NCBI RefSeq assembly: GCF_003946345.1
Contig: NZ_RHNY01000012.1
Location: 36,855 to 100,854, forward strand
DNA length: 64,000 bases
Direction of reading: 5' to 3'
From: Levilactobacillus tongjiangensis
GTDB taxonomy: Bacteria; Bacillota; Bacilli; Lactobacillales; Lactobacillaceae
Part shown: piece by piece, positions 39,569 through 48,416 of the stretch
How the letters are laid out: the number at the start of each line of letters is the position of its first letter
How positions within the stretch are numbered: the stretch's first letter is position 1
Program-made: the position numbers and the translations under genes
Notes under the pieces: model-generated
The model's database searches: none
Told to the model about the DNA's origin: nothing
Seen by the model: only the letters and a program-made list of their open reading frames with translations

Positions 39569-40000
39569 CTACATCCCAAAATCAATCAAATTTTCGGCAA
39601 TATCATCGAAATCTTCTTCTGCTGAGGTGGAAAAGTCCTGCCACCGCTCTGCGCTCCAAATTTCAAACCGGTTAGCCACCCCGACAATCACGCACTGTTT
39701 AACTAACGCTGCGTGGTCCCGTAATGACTTAGGTAAATTGATTCTTCCCTGTTTGTCGAGCTCACATTCGGTCGCTGCGGAATAGAAGAACCGGACAAAG
39801 GCCCGGGCATCCTTCTTATTAACTGGCAAGGCTTTCAATTTTTCTTGCAAGGCAGACCACTCGGTCATCGGGTAGCCGAATAAACAACCATCCATCCCCC
39901 GAGTAACCACAAACTGGTCGCCCAGTTGGTCTCGAAATTTGGCGGGAATGATTAACCGGCCTTTGGTGTCAATTGCGTGTTCAAATTCGCCCATAAACAT
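39569..40000 (-). CDS. mraZ: Transcriptional regulator MraZ
   Basis: First gene of the dcw operon and its repressor; DNA-binding protein of the SpoVT/AbrB fold with two tandem MraZ units ([17 protein letters not shown] and [18 protein letters not shown]). 143 residues from ATG 40000; GGGAG lies 9 bases upstream, and the TTG at 40006 is less likely. Direct repeats matching MraZ boxes lie 37 bases upstream. Confidence 0.97.
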   Translation of the reverse strand: MFMGEFEHAIDTKGRLIIPAKFRDQLGDQFVVTRGMDGCLFGYPMTEWSALQEKLKALPVNKKDARAFVRFFYSAATECELDKQGRINLPKSLRDHAALVKQCVIVGVANRFEIWSAERWQDFSTSAEEDFDDIAENLIDFGM

Positions 40001-40036
40001 AGCCAATCACTCCCATTTGTAACTATCACCAAGTTT

Positions 40037-40061
40037 ACCACATGCCCCCACTTTCTACCAC
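40037..40061 (-). promoter_or_regulatory. MraZ operator, three GTGGN repeats
   Basis: On the minus strand GTGGT, GTGGG and GTGGT recur with exact 10-base periodicity just upstream of mraZ, overlapping a TAAACT -10-like sequence. MraZ proteins bind short TGGG/GTGG repeats spaced by five bases, so this is a probable autoregulatory site. Confidence 0.75.
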
Positions 40062-40095
40062 AACGTTTCCGAATTTTTATAAATTTCCCCACAAA

Positions 40096-40136
40096 GACCA
40101 AAAAAGCCGTGGCGAACAAGTGTTCACCACGGCTTA
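40096..40136 (-). terminator. Terminator upstream of the dcw operon
   Basis: Perfect stem AAGCCGTGGTGAACA / TGTTCGCCACGGCTT with six T on the minus strand, ending the DUF3397 transcript before mraZ. Confidence 0.92.
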
Positions 40137-40201
40137 ACGGCCTTCACAGCGCTTACTAAAAATGAGTCAAAAGTCAAAATAATTAATATTTATGCATAAA
40201 A

Positions 40202-40555
40202 TCAGCTGATAGCCACAATGAAACAGACCACGAATCCGATAATCCAATAAAGATCTGTCAGCCGCCAAAATGTTCGAAAAAATGTGGGATAAAGCAACTC
40301 TTTGTTGTGAATTGCCTGAATAAGTGTCACCATGATGCCAATTGCCATCCAGCCGATCACCAGCCAGGGTAATAAAGCCCCCGCCCCGTGCGGAATCAGG
40401 AGCAGTGAACATAGCAGTAGTAACGGCGTCATCAGGTCCCACGTATTCACTTGTGCTGGCCAGTGTTTGCCAAATACCCGCTTCACCAGCCGAATCAGCA
40501 GCCAGCCCACTGCTAAAATCGCTAGTTGGGCAACGGGTGAGTCCCAAAACGCCAT
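40202..40555 (-). CDS. DUF3397 membrane protein
   Basis: 117 residues, four predicted membrane helices (LAILAVGWLLIRLV, LLLLCSLLLIPHGAGALLPWLV, MAIGIMVTLIQAI, LYWIIGFVVCFIVAIS). The family regularly sits upstream of mraZ in lactobacilli. Function unknown. It has its own consensus promoter and terminator. Confidence 0.85.
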   Translation of the reverse strand: MAFWDSPVAQLAILAVGWLLIRLVKRVFGKHWPAQVNTWDLMTPLLLLCSLLLIPHGAGALLPWLVIGWMAIGIMVTLIQAIHNKELLYPTFFRTFWRLTDLYWIIGFVVCFIVAIS

Positions 40556-40586
40556 TTAACTTCCCCCTAATAACTCGTTTTTTCTA

Positions 40587-40615
40587 ATTATAGAGATTTC
40601 TTTTGGGAGTTGCAA
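40587..40615 (-). promoter_or_regulatory. Promoter of the DUF3397 gene
   Basis: TTGCAA (40615-40610), 17-base spacer and a perfect TATAAT (40592-40587) on the minus strand, 32 bases before the start codon. Confidence 0.85.
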
Positions 40616-40896
40616 TTCTGTCTTGCACTTAAAAACTAGTACGGCCGCCTCCGGCTGCCAGGGGTGGGATTAAACGATTCTACGGGATTAGGCACACATA
40701 ATCACTCCTACTTAACCATGATTGCTTAGCGTAGCAGATTGTGTTGACACAAAATCCTCCAGCTAATCTGCCTTCAAACATGAACTTGTACCCTACCATA
40801 ACTGAGTCTTAATAGACTAGCCCGGCATCTATGATGCACGATACTCTTCTATTCTTAGAAGCTGTCACCTCCACACAATTGTTTCAAACAAAGGTA
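40616..40896. other. Intergenic region with a partial element fragment
   Basis: CGGCCGCCTCCGGCTGCC (about 40641-40658) resembles the outer-arm loop of the repeated element, without hairpins. The rest shows no ORF with a ribosome site and no clear hairpin. Confidence 0.35.
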
Positions 40897-41071
40897 GTCA
40901 TCAGTTGGCAGAAACAGAACCCCGTGTCGGTCCTCTTAGACTGGACGGGCTTCCCAGACTTAGAGGACGGCCGACTTTGAAGACTCGGGGTTTGAGGCTT
41001 CAAAGCGCCCTGGGGACCACTTTTTGGCCCCAGGTCTGCCCCACCGGGCGGCGTTCCTGCCAACTGATGAC
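40897..41071 (+). repeat. Structured intergenic element, copy I
   Basis: Perfect terminal arms GTCATCAGTTGGCAG (40897-40911) and complement (41057-41071). Inside: hairpin TCCTCTTAGACTGG...CCCAGACTTAGAGGA, then CTTTGAAGAC...GAGGCTTCAAAG and CCTGGGGACCACTTTTTGGC closing with CCCAGG, then GTCTGCCCCACC. It lies in the divergent gap between the DUF3397 and DUF4044 genes. Confidence 0.78.
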
Positions 41072-41174
41072 GGAATAATTCTGATTAGTATTGTTCCAAA
41101 AGCGGTTAATCCATCATGGGTATGAGCAGTTCAATCATATTTGTGACAAGCAGTTGACAAGTTACACTAGCCGG

Positions 41175-41203
41175 TTGCAATTCTCCCCTTGCCACGGTAA
41201 ACT
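41175..41203 (+). promoter_or_regulatory. Promoter of the DUF4044 gene
   Basis: TTGCAA (41175-41180), 17-base spacer, TAAACT (41198-41203) on the plus strand, 40 bases before the start codon. Confidence 0.75.
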
Positions 41204-41242
41204 AATTGAGTAGAATGCACGCAAAGAGGTGGCTATCCCCGT

Positions 41243-41359
41243 ATGGAAAAAAAGAAAAAATCAACATTTCAAAAAATTACAAACGTATTTGTTTGGATTA
41301 TGATCATCGCAACCATTGGCTCCTTAATCTTTGGTGCCGTTGCGTCACTGATGCAGTAA
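41243..41359 (+). CDS. DUF4044 small membrane protein
   Basis: 38-residue protein, MEKKKKSTFQ followed by a single membrane helix (ITNVFVWIMIIATIGSLIFG). The Lys-rich start with STFQKIT and the VW..M...T.GS pattern match the DUF4044 family of Lactobacillales, found near mraZ. AGAGGTGG lies about 10 bases upstream of ATG 41243. A consensus promoter precedes it and a terminator follows directly, so it is a monocistronic plus-strand gene among minus-strand neighbours. Function unknown. Confidence 0.85.
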   Translation: MEKKKKSTFQKITNVFVWIMIIATIGSLIFGAVASLMQ

Positions 41360-41368
41360 ATTATGATT

Positions 41369-41414
41369 TAAAAGACGTCAGCTGTTCTTGATGAACGGTT
41401 GACGTCTTTTTTGT
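41369..41414 (+). terminator. Terminator of the DUF4044 gene
   Basis: AAAGACGTCAGC...GGTTGACGTCTTT followed by T-run, 10 bases after the stop codon. Confidence 0.9.
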
Positions 41415-41546
41415 GTGGATTTATCTTATACAAAGCTACTAATTATTCATCACCTAAATCGGTGTGACGCACCCATAATTGTCCAAGACGTTGGTTAAGA
41501 TACTTACTAAATATATAGACCACCGACGCCTTTTTACGACAGACTT

Positions 41547-41694
41547 CAAATAGAAACTTGAACTCAGCCGTAGGATTTTCAAGTGATTTTCTTGAAAATG
41601 GCGACTTGAAGACGTGATTTGCGGCTTCAAGCGAGGGGCAAGACCGCCTTTTGGCTTGTCCCGTCCTTCCCACCGTGTTCCAGTTCAAATTTGG
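41547..41694 (+). repeat. Structured intergenic element, copy J
   Basis: Short arms TTGAACT / AGTTCAA. Then hairpin 1 TTTTCAAG-TGATTTT-CTTGAAAA, hairpin 2 CTTGAAGACGTGATTTGCGG closing with CTTCAAG, GCGAGG, and hairpin 3 GGGCAAGACCGCCTTTTGGC closing with TTGTCCC, then CGTCCTTCCCACC. It is located 3' of ftsK beyond its terminator. The outer stem is weaker than in other copies. Confidence 0.75.
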
Positions 41695-41780
41695 CGAACG
41701 GTAAGGCGGCAATTTTCCACTTTGTCCAACTAACCCCCAACACCCAACCCTTGTTGTATCAGACACAGTGCCCCACTCAA

Positions 41781-41864
41781 TCAAAAAAATCTCCCCCATT
41801 CACCCATAGCTTAACGCGTTGAGTAGCACCAACCAAAGATAGTGGCGGTGTGGGAGAGATTTTG
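41781..41864 (-). terminator. Terminator of ftsK
   Basis: Minus-strand AAATCTCTCCCACACC pairs imperfectly with GGTGAATGGGGGAGATTT at the end of a long loop, followed by seven T. Confidence 0.65.
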
Positions 41865-41875
41865 TAAAGTTATTG

Positions 41876-44233
41876 TTAATCGTTCTGAGATTGGTCAGCA
41901 TTGCTATCTGGCTGCTTGTAAACCTGACGTGGCTTACTGCCCTCTTGGGGCCCGATGTAGCCTCGCTGTTCCAGGTCATCCATCATGCGGGCAGCCCGGT
42001 TGTAACCAATACGGAAACGCCGTTGCAGTAAAGACGTGCTAGCCTTCTGTTGCTCGACCACAAATTTCAGGGCGTCGTCAAACAGCTCATCATCGCTATC
42101 ACCAGCATCCTCCTGTTGCATTTCCTCATCAGTTACCATCATGTCCTCGTCGTAATCCGCGGACTGTTGTTGCTTGATGAAATCAACCACGTTAGCCACA
42201 TCGTCATCCGGAATAAAGGCCCCTTGGACCCGGACCGGTGAGTTGGCATCGACTGGTTGGAAAAGCATATCTCCTCGGCCGAGCAATTTTTCGGCACCGT
42301 TCGCGTCCAAAATAGTTCGGGAGTCGATCCCACTAGAAACGGCAAAGGCAATTCGGGACGGCACGTTGGCCTTGATCAGGCCGGTAATGACATCCACGGA
42401 AGGCCGTTGCGTAGCCAGAATCATGTGAACTCCTGCCGCCCGACCCATTTGAGCCAGCCGAATAATGGCGTCTTCAACCTCATTCGAGACCGTCATCATC
42501 AAATCAGCCAGTTCGTCCACGACCACCACAATGTAAGGCAGCGTTGGCCACGCCTGGTCGTCCTCGGCATTCGCCTTTTGAACAAAGGCGTTATACCCGG
42601 AGATCTTCCGTTGGCCAAATTGTGAGAAGAGTTCGTAGCGTCGTTCCATTTCAGCCACGACCTTGTGTAAAGCTCGTGCCGCTTTCTTCGGCTCAGACAC
42701 TACTGGCGTTAATAAGTGTGGAATCCCATTGTAAACGCTCAATTCCACCTTCTTGGGGTCAATCAGCATCAACTTCAACTGGTCTGGCCGTGCGTTCATC
42801 AACATGCTAGTAATGATGCCATTGATCGCCACAGATTTACCACTCCCCGTCGCCCCAGCAATCAGCAGGTGCGGCATCTTCGTGAGATCCATAGTCACCA
42901 CTTGACCAGTCACGTTACGCCCTAACGGAACCTCCAACGGTTTGTTGGGGTGAGCCGGTTGTGCTTCAACCACGTCTCTAAAGGAAACCGTTGAAACTTC
43001 CTTATTTGGGACTTCGATACCAATCAAAGGCTTTCCAGGAATTGGTGCTTGAATCCGAATCCCCTTAGCTGCCAGAGCCAAAGCCAGGTCATCCGCCAAA
43101 TTAACAATGCGGGAGACTTTAACCCCAATAGCCGGGTGCAATTCGTACTCGGTCACGGACGGTCCCAGGCTAACATTCTTGACCTCGGCGTCCACCCCAA
43201 AGCTGTCCAACGTCTGCTTTAAAATCTTAGTGTTGGCATCAATGGCGTTAACTTCCTCGGTCTGGTCGGTCGGTGGTACCTGTTTCAACAGGTCGGCCGT
43301 TGGCAACTGATAGTTAGGATCGACCGGCGTGCTGCTAGCCAAAGCTTCAGCAGTCGTATCCGCCGTCTCATCTGGTTCATGAGTTGGCGCCGGCTTAGAA
43401 TTTTCATTGGCTGCCACGGTAATGTGGTAGCTTGGTTCATCTTTAGTTTTAGCATGGGGTTCCGGCAAGTCCTTGTCGTTCGGATCTGCGGGGAAACTCG
43501 GGGCCGGTTTGTCATTAGTTGTGACGGCGGCCGGTCGAGATTTGGCCCGTTGATTGCGGTGTTCCTGAACCTTTTCTCCGCCCCGTTTCAGCGCCACGCC
43601 GCTGGCCTGAGCACCCCGATGAAGCGCTGCCCAAGTAGTCTGCAACCAGGATTGAATCGTACTGAAGGGAATCTGGAAAAAGACGATTACCCCACCAGCC
43701 ATCACCAACCAGGCAGCAATCTGGGAGCCCACTAGGGCAATCAGCCAAGCCACAATGCTCAGCTCAACGGCCCCAATGACCCCACCACCCAGTTGGGCAG
43801 TCAGACCACCGGTCCAAAGATCAGACAGACCGTCATGCCAAATTGTACTGATAAATTGACTGTGTTGATCCACCTGTAAAAAGTGGTTGGCGGAGATCCA
43901 TAGCAACCAACCACCGTAGATCAACCCACTTCCCAACCAGTAATGACGTGCTAGTCGCGGTAATTCTCCCGTTACGGTGAGGGTAGCCCCCAAAGCGGCC
44001 ACCACGATGAGCCCAAACTGATAGGTGTCCCCCACAGTCAAGCGGACTAGGTTTGCAAAGAGCGTGCCCAGTAAGCCCAAGTTAAACAGTCCTAAAGCTG
44101 CTAGGGCAATCAAAACTAACCCAATTACGTTAGCGGTATATAGAAACGGCTGCTTTTTAGCCGAAGTTTTTCGGCGTTTCGTTGGCTGGCGCTTCGTCGT
44201 TTTCCGGCGCGTTGTTTTTCGTTTGGTAGCCAA
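41876..44233 (-). CDS. ftsK: DNA translocase FtsK/SpoIIIE
   Basis: Pumps chromosomal DNA across the closing septum. 785 residues: basic N-terminus ([12 protein letters not shown]), four membrane helices in the first 200, a linker rich in Pro/Asp/Glu, the RecA-like motor with Walker [16 protein letters not shown] (about 459) and Walker [15 protein letters not shown], and the C-terminal gamma winged helix ([27 protein letters not shown]) that reads KOPS-like sites. The start is TTG 44233 with GGAGG 7 bases upstream; the longer TTG frame overlaps that ribosome site. Confidence 0.95.
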   Translation of the reverse strand: MATKRKTTRRKTTKRQPTKRRKTSAKKQPFLYTANVIGLVLIALAALGLFNLGLLGTLFANLVRLTVGDTYQFGLIVVAALGATLTVTGELPRLARHYWLGSGLIYGGWLLWISANHFLQVDQHSQFISTIWHDGLSDLWTGGLTAQLGGGVIGAVELSIVAWLIALVGSQIAAWLVMAGGVIVFFQIPFSTIQSWLQTTWAALHRGAQASGVALKRGGEKVQEHRNQRAKSRPAAVTTNDKPAPSFPADPNDKDLPEPHAKTKDEPSYHITVAANENSKPAPTHEPDETADTTAEALASSTPVDPNYQLPTADLLKQVPPTDQTEEVNAIDANTKILKQTLDSFGVDAEVKNVSLGPSVTEYELHPAIGVKVSRIVNLADDLALALAAKGIRIQAPIPGKPLIGIEVPNKEVSTVSFRDVVEAQPAHPNKPLEVPLGRNVTGQVVTMDLTKMPHLLIAGATGSGKSVAINGIITSMLMNARPDQLKLMLIDPKKVELSVYNGIPHLLTPVVSEPKKAARALHKVVAEMERRYELFSQFGQRKISGYNAFVQKANAEDDQAWPTLPYIVVVVDELADLMMTVSNEVEDAIIRLAQMGRAAGVHMILATQRPSVDVITGLIKANVPSRIAFAVSSGIDSRTILDANGAEKLLGRGDMLFQPVDANSPVRVQGAFIPDDDVANVVDFIKQQQSADYDEDMMVTDEEMQQEDAGDSDDELFDDALKFVVEQQKASTSLLQRRFRIGYNRAARMMDDLEQRGYIGPQEGSKPRQVYKQPDSNADQSQND

Positions 44234-44254
44234 CGGTGAGCCTCCTTTCAATTT

Positions 44255-44767
44255 TTATTTTAATTTATCGTGTGGATAAGTGTGCACCCGTTCCAAATTA
44301 GGAAAAGCCTGTTGGCGCATGACTTCGTAAATCACAATGGCGGCACTGTTGGACAGGTTGAGAGCCCGAATGTGTGTGTCGTCTTGCGGAATCCGAATGC
44401 ACTTTTCACTGTGTTGCCGCATGAATGGTTCTGGCAACCCCGTGGTTTCCTTCCCAAATAGGAAGTAGTGATCATTCTCGTTCACACTATAGTCCGGTTC
44501 CGTGTAATCTTGGTCAGCAAACTTGGAGACCAGGTAGAGTTGCGTTGGCTCTGGAATCGTGTCTAAAAAGGCAGGGAGATTCTCATGATACCGGACGTCA
44601 ACCTTGTCCCAATAGTCCAAGCCGGCCCGTTTTAAGTGGGCGTCGTCGACGGAAAAACCCAGGGGTTTGATTAAGTCTAAAATCGTATCCGTCCCGGCAC
44701 AGGTCCGGGCAATGTTTCCCGTATTAGCGGGAAATAGCGGTTCAAATAACGCAATATGGTTTGCCAT
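44255..44767 (-). CDS. trmL: tRNA (cytidine/uridine-34 2'-O)-methyltransferase
   Basis: SPOUT-class enzyme methylating the wobble ribose of tRNA-Leu. 170 residues, the minimal TrmL length. Motifs: HIALFEPLFPANTGNIARTC at the start, YFLFGKETTGLPE and the AdoMet knot IRALNLSNSAAIVIYEVMRQ at the end. It lies 21 bases upstream of ftsK. Confidence 0.95.
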   Translation of the reverse strand: MANHIALFEPLFPANTGNIARTCAGTDTILDLIKPLGFSVDDAHLKRAGLDYWDKVDVRYHENLPAFLDTIPEPTQLYLVSKFADQDYTEPDYSVNENDHYFLFGKETTGLPEPFMRQHSEKCIRIPQDDTHIRALNLSNSAAIVIYEVMRQQAFPNLERVHTYPHDKLK

Positions 44768-44877
44768 AAAATTCTCTTCTCCGTTCTGTTATCAAACATT
44801 CGTTCTGTCCCATCATTATAGCCATTTTCAGTGGGCTTTGACAAGAGAGTAACGGGGGTAAAGGCAGATTTTGTGAA

Positions 44878-45060
44878 TCGCGCTCCGGCGGTCGGGGTGG
44901 GGACCAGCTGTGGGGACGCTTCAGCCAAAGACCGGGCTTCTCGCTCGATTTGAAGACCCGTAAACTCATGGGTCTTCAAATTCGCCCATGTCGTAACCTA
45001 GCAAAATACGCTAGCTAACGACATTTTCACTGCTGGCCCCCACCCCGACCGCCTCCGCTT
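44878..45060 (-). repeat. Structured intergenic element, copy K
   Basis: Arms GGTCGGGGTGGGG (about 44890-44903) and complement, flanked by the GAGGC / CCGGC loop. On the minus strand: hairpin 1 TGTCGTTAGCTAGC-GTATTTT-GCTAGGTTACGACA, ATGGGCGAA, hairpin 2 TTTGAAGACCC...GGGTCTTCAAA, TCGAGC, hairpin 3 AGCCCGGTCTTTGGCT, then GCGTCCCCAC. It lies in the trmL upstream region, oriented like trmL. Confidence 0.8.
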
Positions 45061-45245
45061 TAAATTGCTGACTTCTTACAATAAAGTTTTATCGAATTAT
45101 GCCATTGACCACTAGCATTAGCTGATTTCAACCTAATGCCTATTCAACTAAAACCTCAAATAGACCAGGTCAGGCTAGCAATTGCCTGCCACAAAAAACC
45201 TGTCACTGGATCAAGTCAAAAGGGCCGCGCAATTCCCTCGCCCAT

Positions 45246-45302
45246 CTAAAAAAGGACAAAATAAAAAGCAGTTCCTCGGTGTGGGCACGGCGAGGAACTA
45301 CT
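45246..45302 (-). terminator. Terminator downstream of rlmA and the candidate small RNA
   Basis: Stem AGTAGTTCCTCGCCGTG / CACCGAGGAACTGCT followed by TTTTTATTTTG on the minus strand. Confidence 0.88.
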
Positions 45303-45369
45303 TTAGTGAAGTGCTACTTGTCAGCCGCTAACAGTTATTCACTGATGTCGACCGCCAAACGATTTCTCA
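45248..45369 (-). ncRNA. Candidate small RNA with its own promoter
   Basis: A near-consensus promoter on the minus strand (TTGAAC 45404-45399, 17 bases, TATATT 45381-45376) points at a start near 45369, and the only thing before the strong terminator is about 120 bases. The only frame is 11 codons. It may be a small RNA of about 120 nt; alternatively the promoter is an accident within the rlmA 3' region. No known RNA family recognised. Confidence 0.4.
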
Positions 45370-45434
45370 TAGGTCAATATAACACTCCCCCGTTAGCTGT
45401 TCAAGAACTTTACATAAGATTTTTTAACGTTTTA

Positions 45435-46286
45435 CTAAATCCCTTGTGCCGTTAAGAGGGTCACGTCCACGGTGATCTCTGGGAACGGATCAGCCTTAAC
45501 TGCGGCCAACCGGTCTTCCGATGCTCCCCAGTGCATGGGCGTCATCAACATCAGGTCGCTGAATAGCTCAGCTGGGACCGGTACCTGGTAACGGATCCGT
45601 TCAACACTTGAATCTGGATAATGCTGCTGGAACAAGTTCAAGACGTTGCTATTATCGTAGGTCGCGTGGGTACTGCCAGCTGGGAAGATAGCTTGTCGCA
45701 ACTCAATTAAGTAATCGGCGTTAGGAATCACCTTTAGGAGCTGTCCTCCAGGCGCCAAGACCCGGTTGAACTCATTATAGGCAGACGGCGAGAATAGGTC
45801 TAAAATCGCCGTAAATTGGCTGTCAGCGAATGGCATTTGGGCTAGGTCCGCCACACAGAAGAACGCGTTGTTCTCAAGCTGCGTGGCGAGGTTGATTCCT
45901 GGCTTAGACAGGTCGAAACCAACAGCCGTGTCCTGCCCATCACGTTGGGCGAGAACGTCGTCTAACGGCGTCCCTTCCCCACAGCCAACGTCCAAAATCG
46001 TTTGTGGCGTTGCTGGTAACTTAGACGCAAAGGCATCCGTGATGCCCTTAAACAAACCAGCCTGTAACATCCGCCGGCGAGCAGCTAACATGGCATTGTC
46101 ATATTCGCTGGCAACTGCGCGCTGCATGAAATACAGTGTCCCCTTCTTAGAAAGGTCAACGTTGTGGCCGTTCGGACAAATGAGGCTGTGACCCTCGACC
46201 GTGGCGTACGGTTCTAGACAGACAGGACACCGAAATAGTGTGGGACGAGCGGCTAGAAAAGCCGTCGCTTGATCAATTTTCTTCAT
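45435..46286 (-). CDS. rlmA: 23S rRNA (guanine-N1)-methyltransferase RlmA
   Basis: Methylates G745/G748-type positions in helix 35 of 23S rRNA; the Gram-positive form is linked to tylosin resistance. 283 residues from ATG 46286 with AAGGAG 9 bases upstream; a longer frame lies inside the AI-2E gene. N-terminal zinc finger CPVC...CPNGH, followed by the AdoMet motif ILDVGCGEGTPLDDV and the ILDLFSPSAYNEFNRVLAPGG block. Overlaps the AI-2E gene end by 14 bases. Confidence 0.93.
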   Translation of the reverse strand: MKKIDQATAFLAARPTLFRCPVCLEPYATVEGHSLICPNGHNVDLSKKGTLYFMQRAVASEYDNAMLAARRRMLQAGLFKGITDAFASKLPATPQTILDVGCGEGTPLDDVLAQRDGQDTAVGFDLSKPGINLATQLENNAFFCVADLAQMPFADSQFTAILDLFSPSAYNEFNRVLAPGGQLLKVIPNADYLIELRQAIFPAGSTHATYDNSNVLNLFQQHYPDSSVERIRYQVPVPAELFSDLMLMTPMHWGASEDRLAAVKADPFPEITVDVTLLTAQGI

Positions 46287-47448
46287 TTTCACTGACTCCT
46301 TGTTCGACAACGGGTTCTTCATAACCACCCGCAAATTTCTGATACCAATGGAAGATTTCCGTGGCAACGACTCGAATGACGGCGTAGCCTGGAATTCCCA
46401 AGACGACCCCGAGCACCCCAAATGCTTTCCCTGCAATTAACAGGATAAAGATAATGGTCAACGGGTGAATCTTGAGGGAACTTCCTAACACAAGTGGCGA
46501 GATGATTCGCCCTTCTAACGTTTGTTCAATAATAAAGACGATGAGCACCTTGACCAACATCCAGGGTGAAATGAATGCAGCCACTACAACTGCCGGTACC
46601 ATGGCCAGGAACGACCCCAGATACGGAATCAGATTCAGTACCCCGGCAACAATGCCTAAGAGTAAGGCAAACCGCAGGCCAACAATCAAGAAACCAAGAT
46701 AGAAGAGAATGGCCACAATGAACGCCACAATCAACTGACCCCGGACGTAGTTACTGACCTGCCGATTCATTTCGCGCAGAAGCTGAACCACGGAGGCCCG
46801 GCGTTTAACCGGTAAGATTTTTGCCAGATAATCAGGCAACTGGTGACCATCTCGCAGGAGATAGAACAGGATAAATGGTGCCGTTACCACAGCAACCACC
46901 ACGGAGACAACGCGACTCACGATTCCCCCTACCGAGCTGACCGTACTCTTGGCAAATGAGGAGATGGCGGTCGACGAACTAGATGAAAGTTGCTGGTTGA
47001 ATTGGTCCAGTTGGCTGCGAATGCCATCTAGCCGGTCGTCTTTCAGCCAGGTCATACTGGTCTGCGTAATCTGGTGCCAGTAGTGCGGCCACTCCGTAAT
47101 GAGTGACGTCATTTGCCGCTGAATCATGGGAATCAGGCTGAGCAGTCCCCAGGCAATCAAAAGGGCCACCAAAATAAAGAGCCCAATGATGGACCAACTG
47201 CGGTGAATCCCCCGTTTTTCCAACCAATCCACCATGGGATTTAAGAGATAATACCCCACGCCGGCCAAAATAATCGGTAGTCCCAGAATCTGTCCCACCA
47301 AAACAAACGGGGTTGCGAGCCATGGGACTTTACTTAGGACAAGTAAAATGAGTAAAATAAGAAGCGTGATTGTCAGGATGGAAACTAGGCGGTTATTGAC
47401 GACCCAGCTCCAGAACCACGACCGATGCTGCTTAGATTCCGGTTTCAA
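46273..47448 (-). CDS. AI-2E family transporter/permease
   Basis: 391 residues with about eight membrane helices, including VSILTITLLILLILLVLSKV, AVVTAPFILFYLL and the conserved RGQLIVAFIVAILFYLGF and PYLGSFLAMVPA blocks. The family includes AI-2 exporters and Na+/H+ antiporters, so substrate is open. The start is TTG 47448 with AGGGGTG 6 bases upstream. It shares a short overlap with rlmA. Confidence 0.88.
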   Translation of the reverse strand: MKPESKQHRSWFWSWVVNNRLVSILTITLLILLILLVLSKVPWLATPFVLVGQILGLPIILAGVGYYLLNPMVDWLEKRGIHRSWSIIGLFILVALLIAWGLLSLIPMIQRQMTSLITEWPHYWHQITQTSMTWLKDDRLDGIRSQLDQFNQQLSSSSSTAISSFAKSTVSSVGGIVSRVVSVVVAVVTAPFILFYLLRDGHQLPDYLAKILPVKRRASVVQLLREMNRQVSNYVRGQLIVAFIVAILFYLGFLIVGLRFALLLGIVAGVLNLIPYLGSFLAMVPAVVVAAFISPWMLVKVLIVFIIEQTLEGRIISPLVLGSSLKIHPLTIIFILLIAGKAFGVLGVVLGIPGYAVIRVVATEIFHWYQKFAGGYEEPVVEQGVSENEEN

Positions 47449-47530
47449 TAGTTTCACCCCTAAAGAAATAAAATGGTGCGTACATTGTACCATACTGTTC
47501 GCCGCTGTATCGCAAGCGGCCAGAGAAAGG

Positions 47531-48160
47531 ATGACGATTTTGCTGTTAGTTGAACCGTTACTAGAAAATTATACTGAATTACCCGCTGCTATTAGAGCGG
47601 GTGCCAAACGGGTGGCCCTCGCTGATAACTTGGCGGCTGGTGGCACCACGGTCAGCAAGGGCGTCATGGGTGAAGCCGTACGTTACGCTCATGAGCACCA
47701 GGTAGCCCTCGACTTGATCATCGCGCCACGGGGTGGCAAATCACCGTACAACGGCGTAGAAATCAAGATGATGGAGGCTGACTTGTTAGAAGCCCAACAA
47801 TTAGGAGCGGACGGCGCCATCTTTGGTGCCCTCACCGACCAGAACCAGTTGGACGTTGAAGTCCTCAGTACGCTGATTGCCGCTGCTGGTGGCATGACGT
47901 TGACGTTTGATACGGCCTTCGATCAGATCCGACCACAGGACCGCGGTGCGGCACTGGATTGGTTGGGTAGTCAGGGTGTCGACCGCGTCCTGAGCACGGG
48001 TAAGTTCAGTGACGACCGTGAAGCCGACTGGATCGCCAGCAAACGCTTGGCCGATGCAGATAGCGTGGTGCTCGTACCGGCTGATGTGACGGCTGATGAA
48101 GCAGCCAGTGTGGCTGATGCGTTAGGTGTTAAATTGGTTTATGGGGAAAATGTGCTGTAA
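47531..48160 (+). CDS. cutC: CutC family protein
   Basis: TIM-barrel protein of the CutC family, named for copper tolerance though its reaction is unknown. 209 residues. Motifs: EPLLENYTELPAAIRAGAKRVALADNLAAGGTTVS, LIAPRGG, LGADGAIFGALT and LTFDTAFDQI. ATG 47531 directly follows AGAAAGG, too close for an ideal ribosome site; TTG 47540 is spaced better, so the true start may be three codons later. One of few plus-strand genes; divergent from the AI-2E gene. Confidence 0.85.
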   Translation: MTILLLVEPLLENYTELPAAIRAGAKRVALADNLAAGGTTVSKGVMGEAVRYAHEHQVALDLIIAPRGGKSPYNGVEIKMMEADLLEAQQLGADGAIFGALTDQNQLDVEVLSTLIAAAGGMTLTFDTAFDQIRPQDRGAALDWLGSQGVDRVLSTGKFSDDREADWIASKRLADADSVVLVPADVTADEAASVADALGVKLVYGENVL

Positions 48161-48167
48161 GCAATTG

Positions 48168-48223
48168 ACGATGAAATTGGGACGGGAGCATTGCACTCTC
48201 TACCCAATTTCATCTTTTTATTT
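48168..48223 (+). terminator. Terminator of cutC
   Basis: GATGAAATTGGG...CCCAATTTCATC followed by TTTTTATTT, 8 bases after the stop codon. Confidence 0.9.
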
Positions 48224-48416
48224 AGAATATTTATTTGCACAGATATCGAATCATGGGGTTTTTATATTTCTTGGTTAGCCTATAACTTAGTATTCGCTGC
48301 TGACAAATGCTATTTAATAGTTTAAAATGTTATTATAAAAAATAAACTGGCAGCAAGAGTAATCTCACAGTGCTAGTATTGCTACCTAATAACTTTAACG
48401 TAAAGGAAGCATCCGG
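48224..48416 (+). other. A/T-rich upstream region of the plus-strand acetyltransferase
   Basis: A/T content rises sharply here compared with cutC and stays high to about 56 kb, marking the left edge of the accessory surface region. Several TATAAT-like sequences are present but no single promoter is convincing. Confidence 0.45.
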
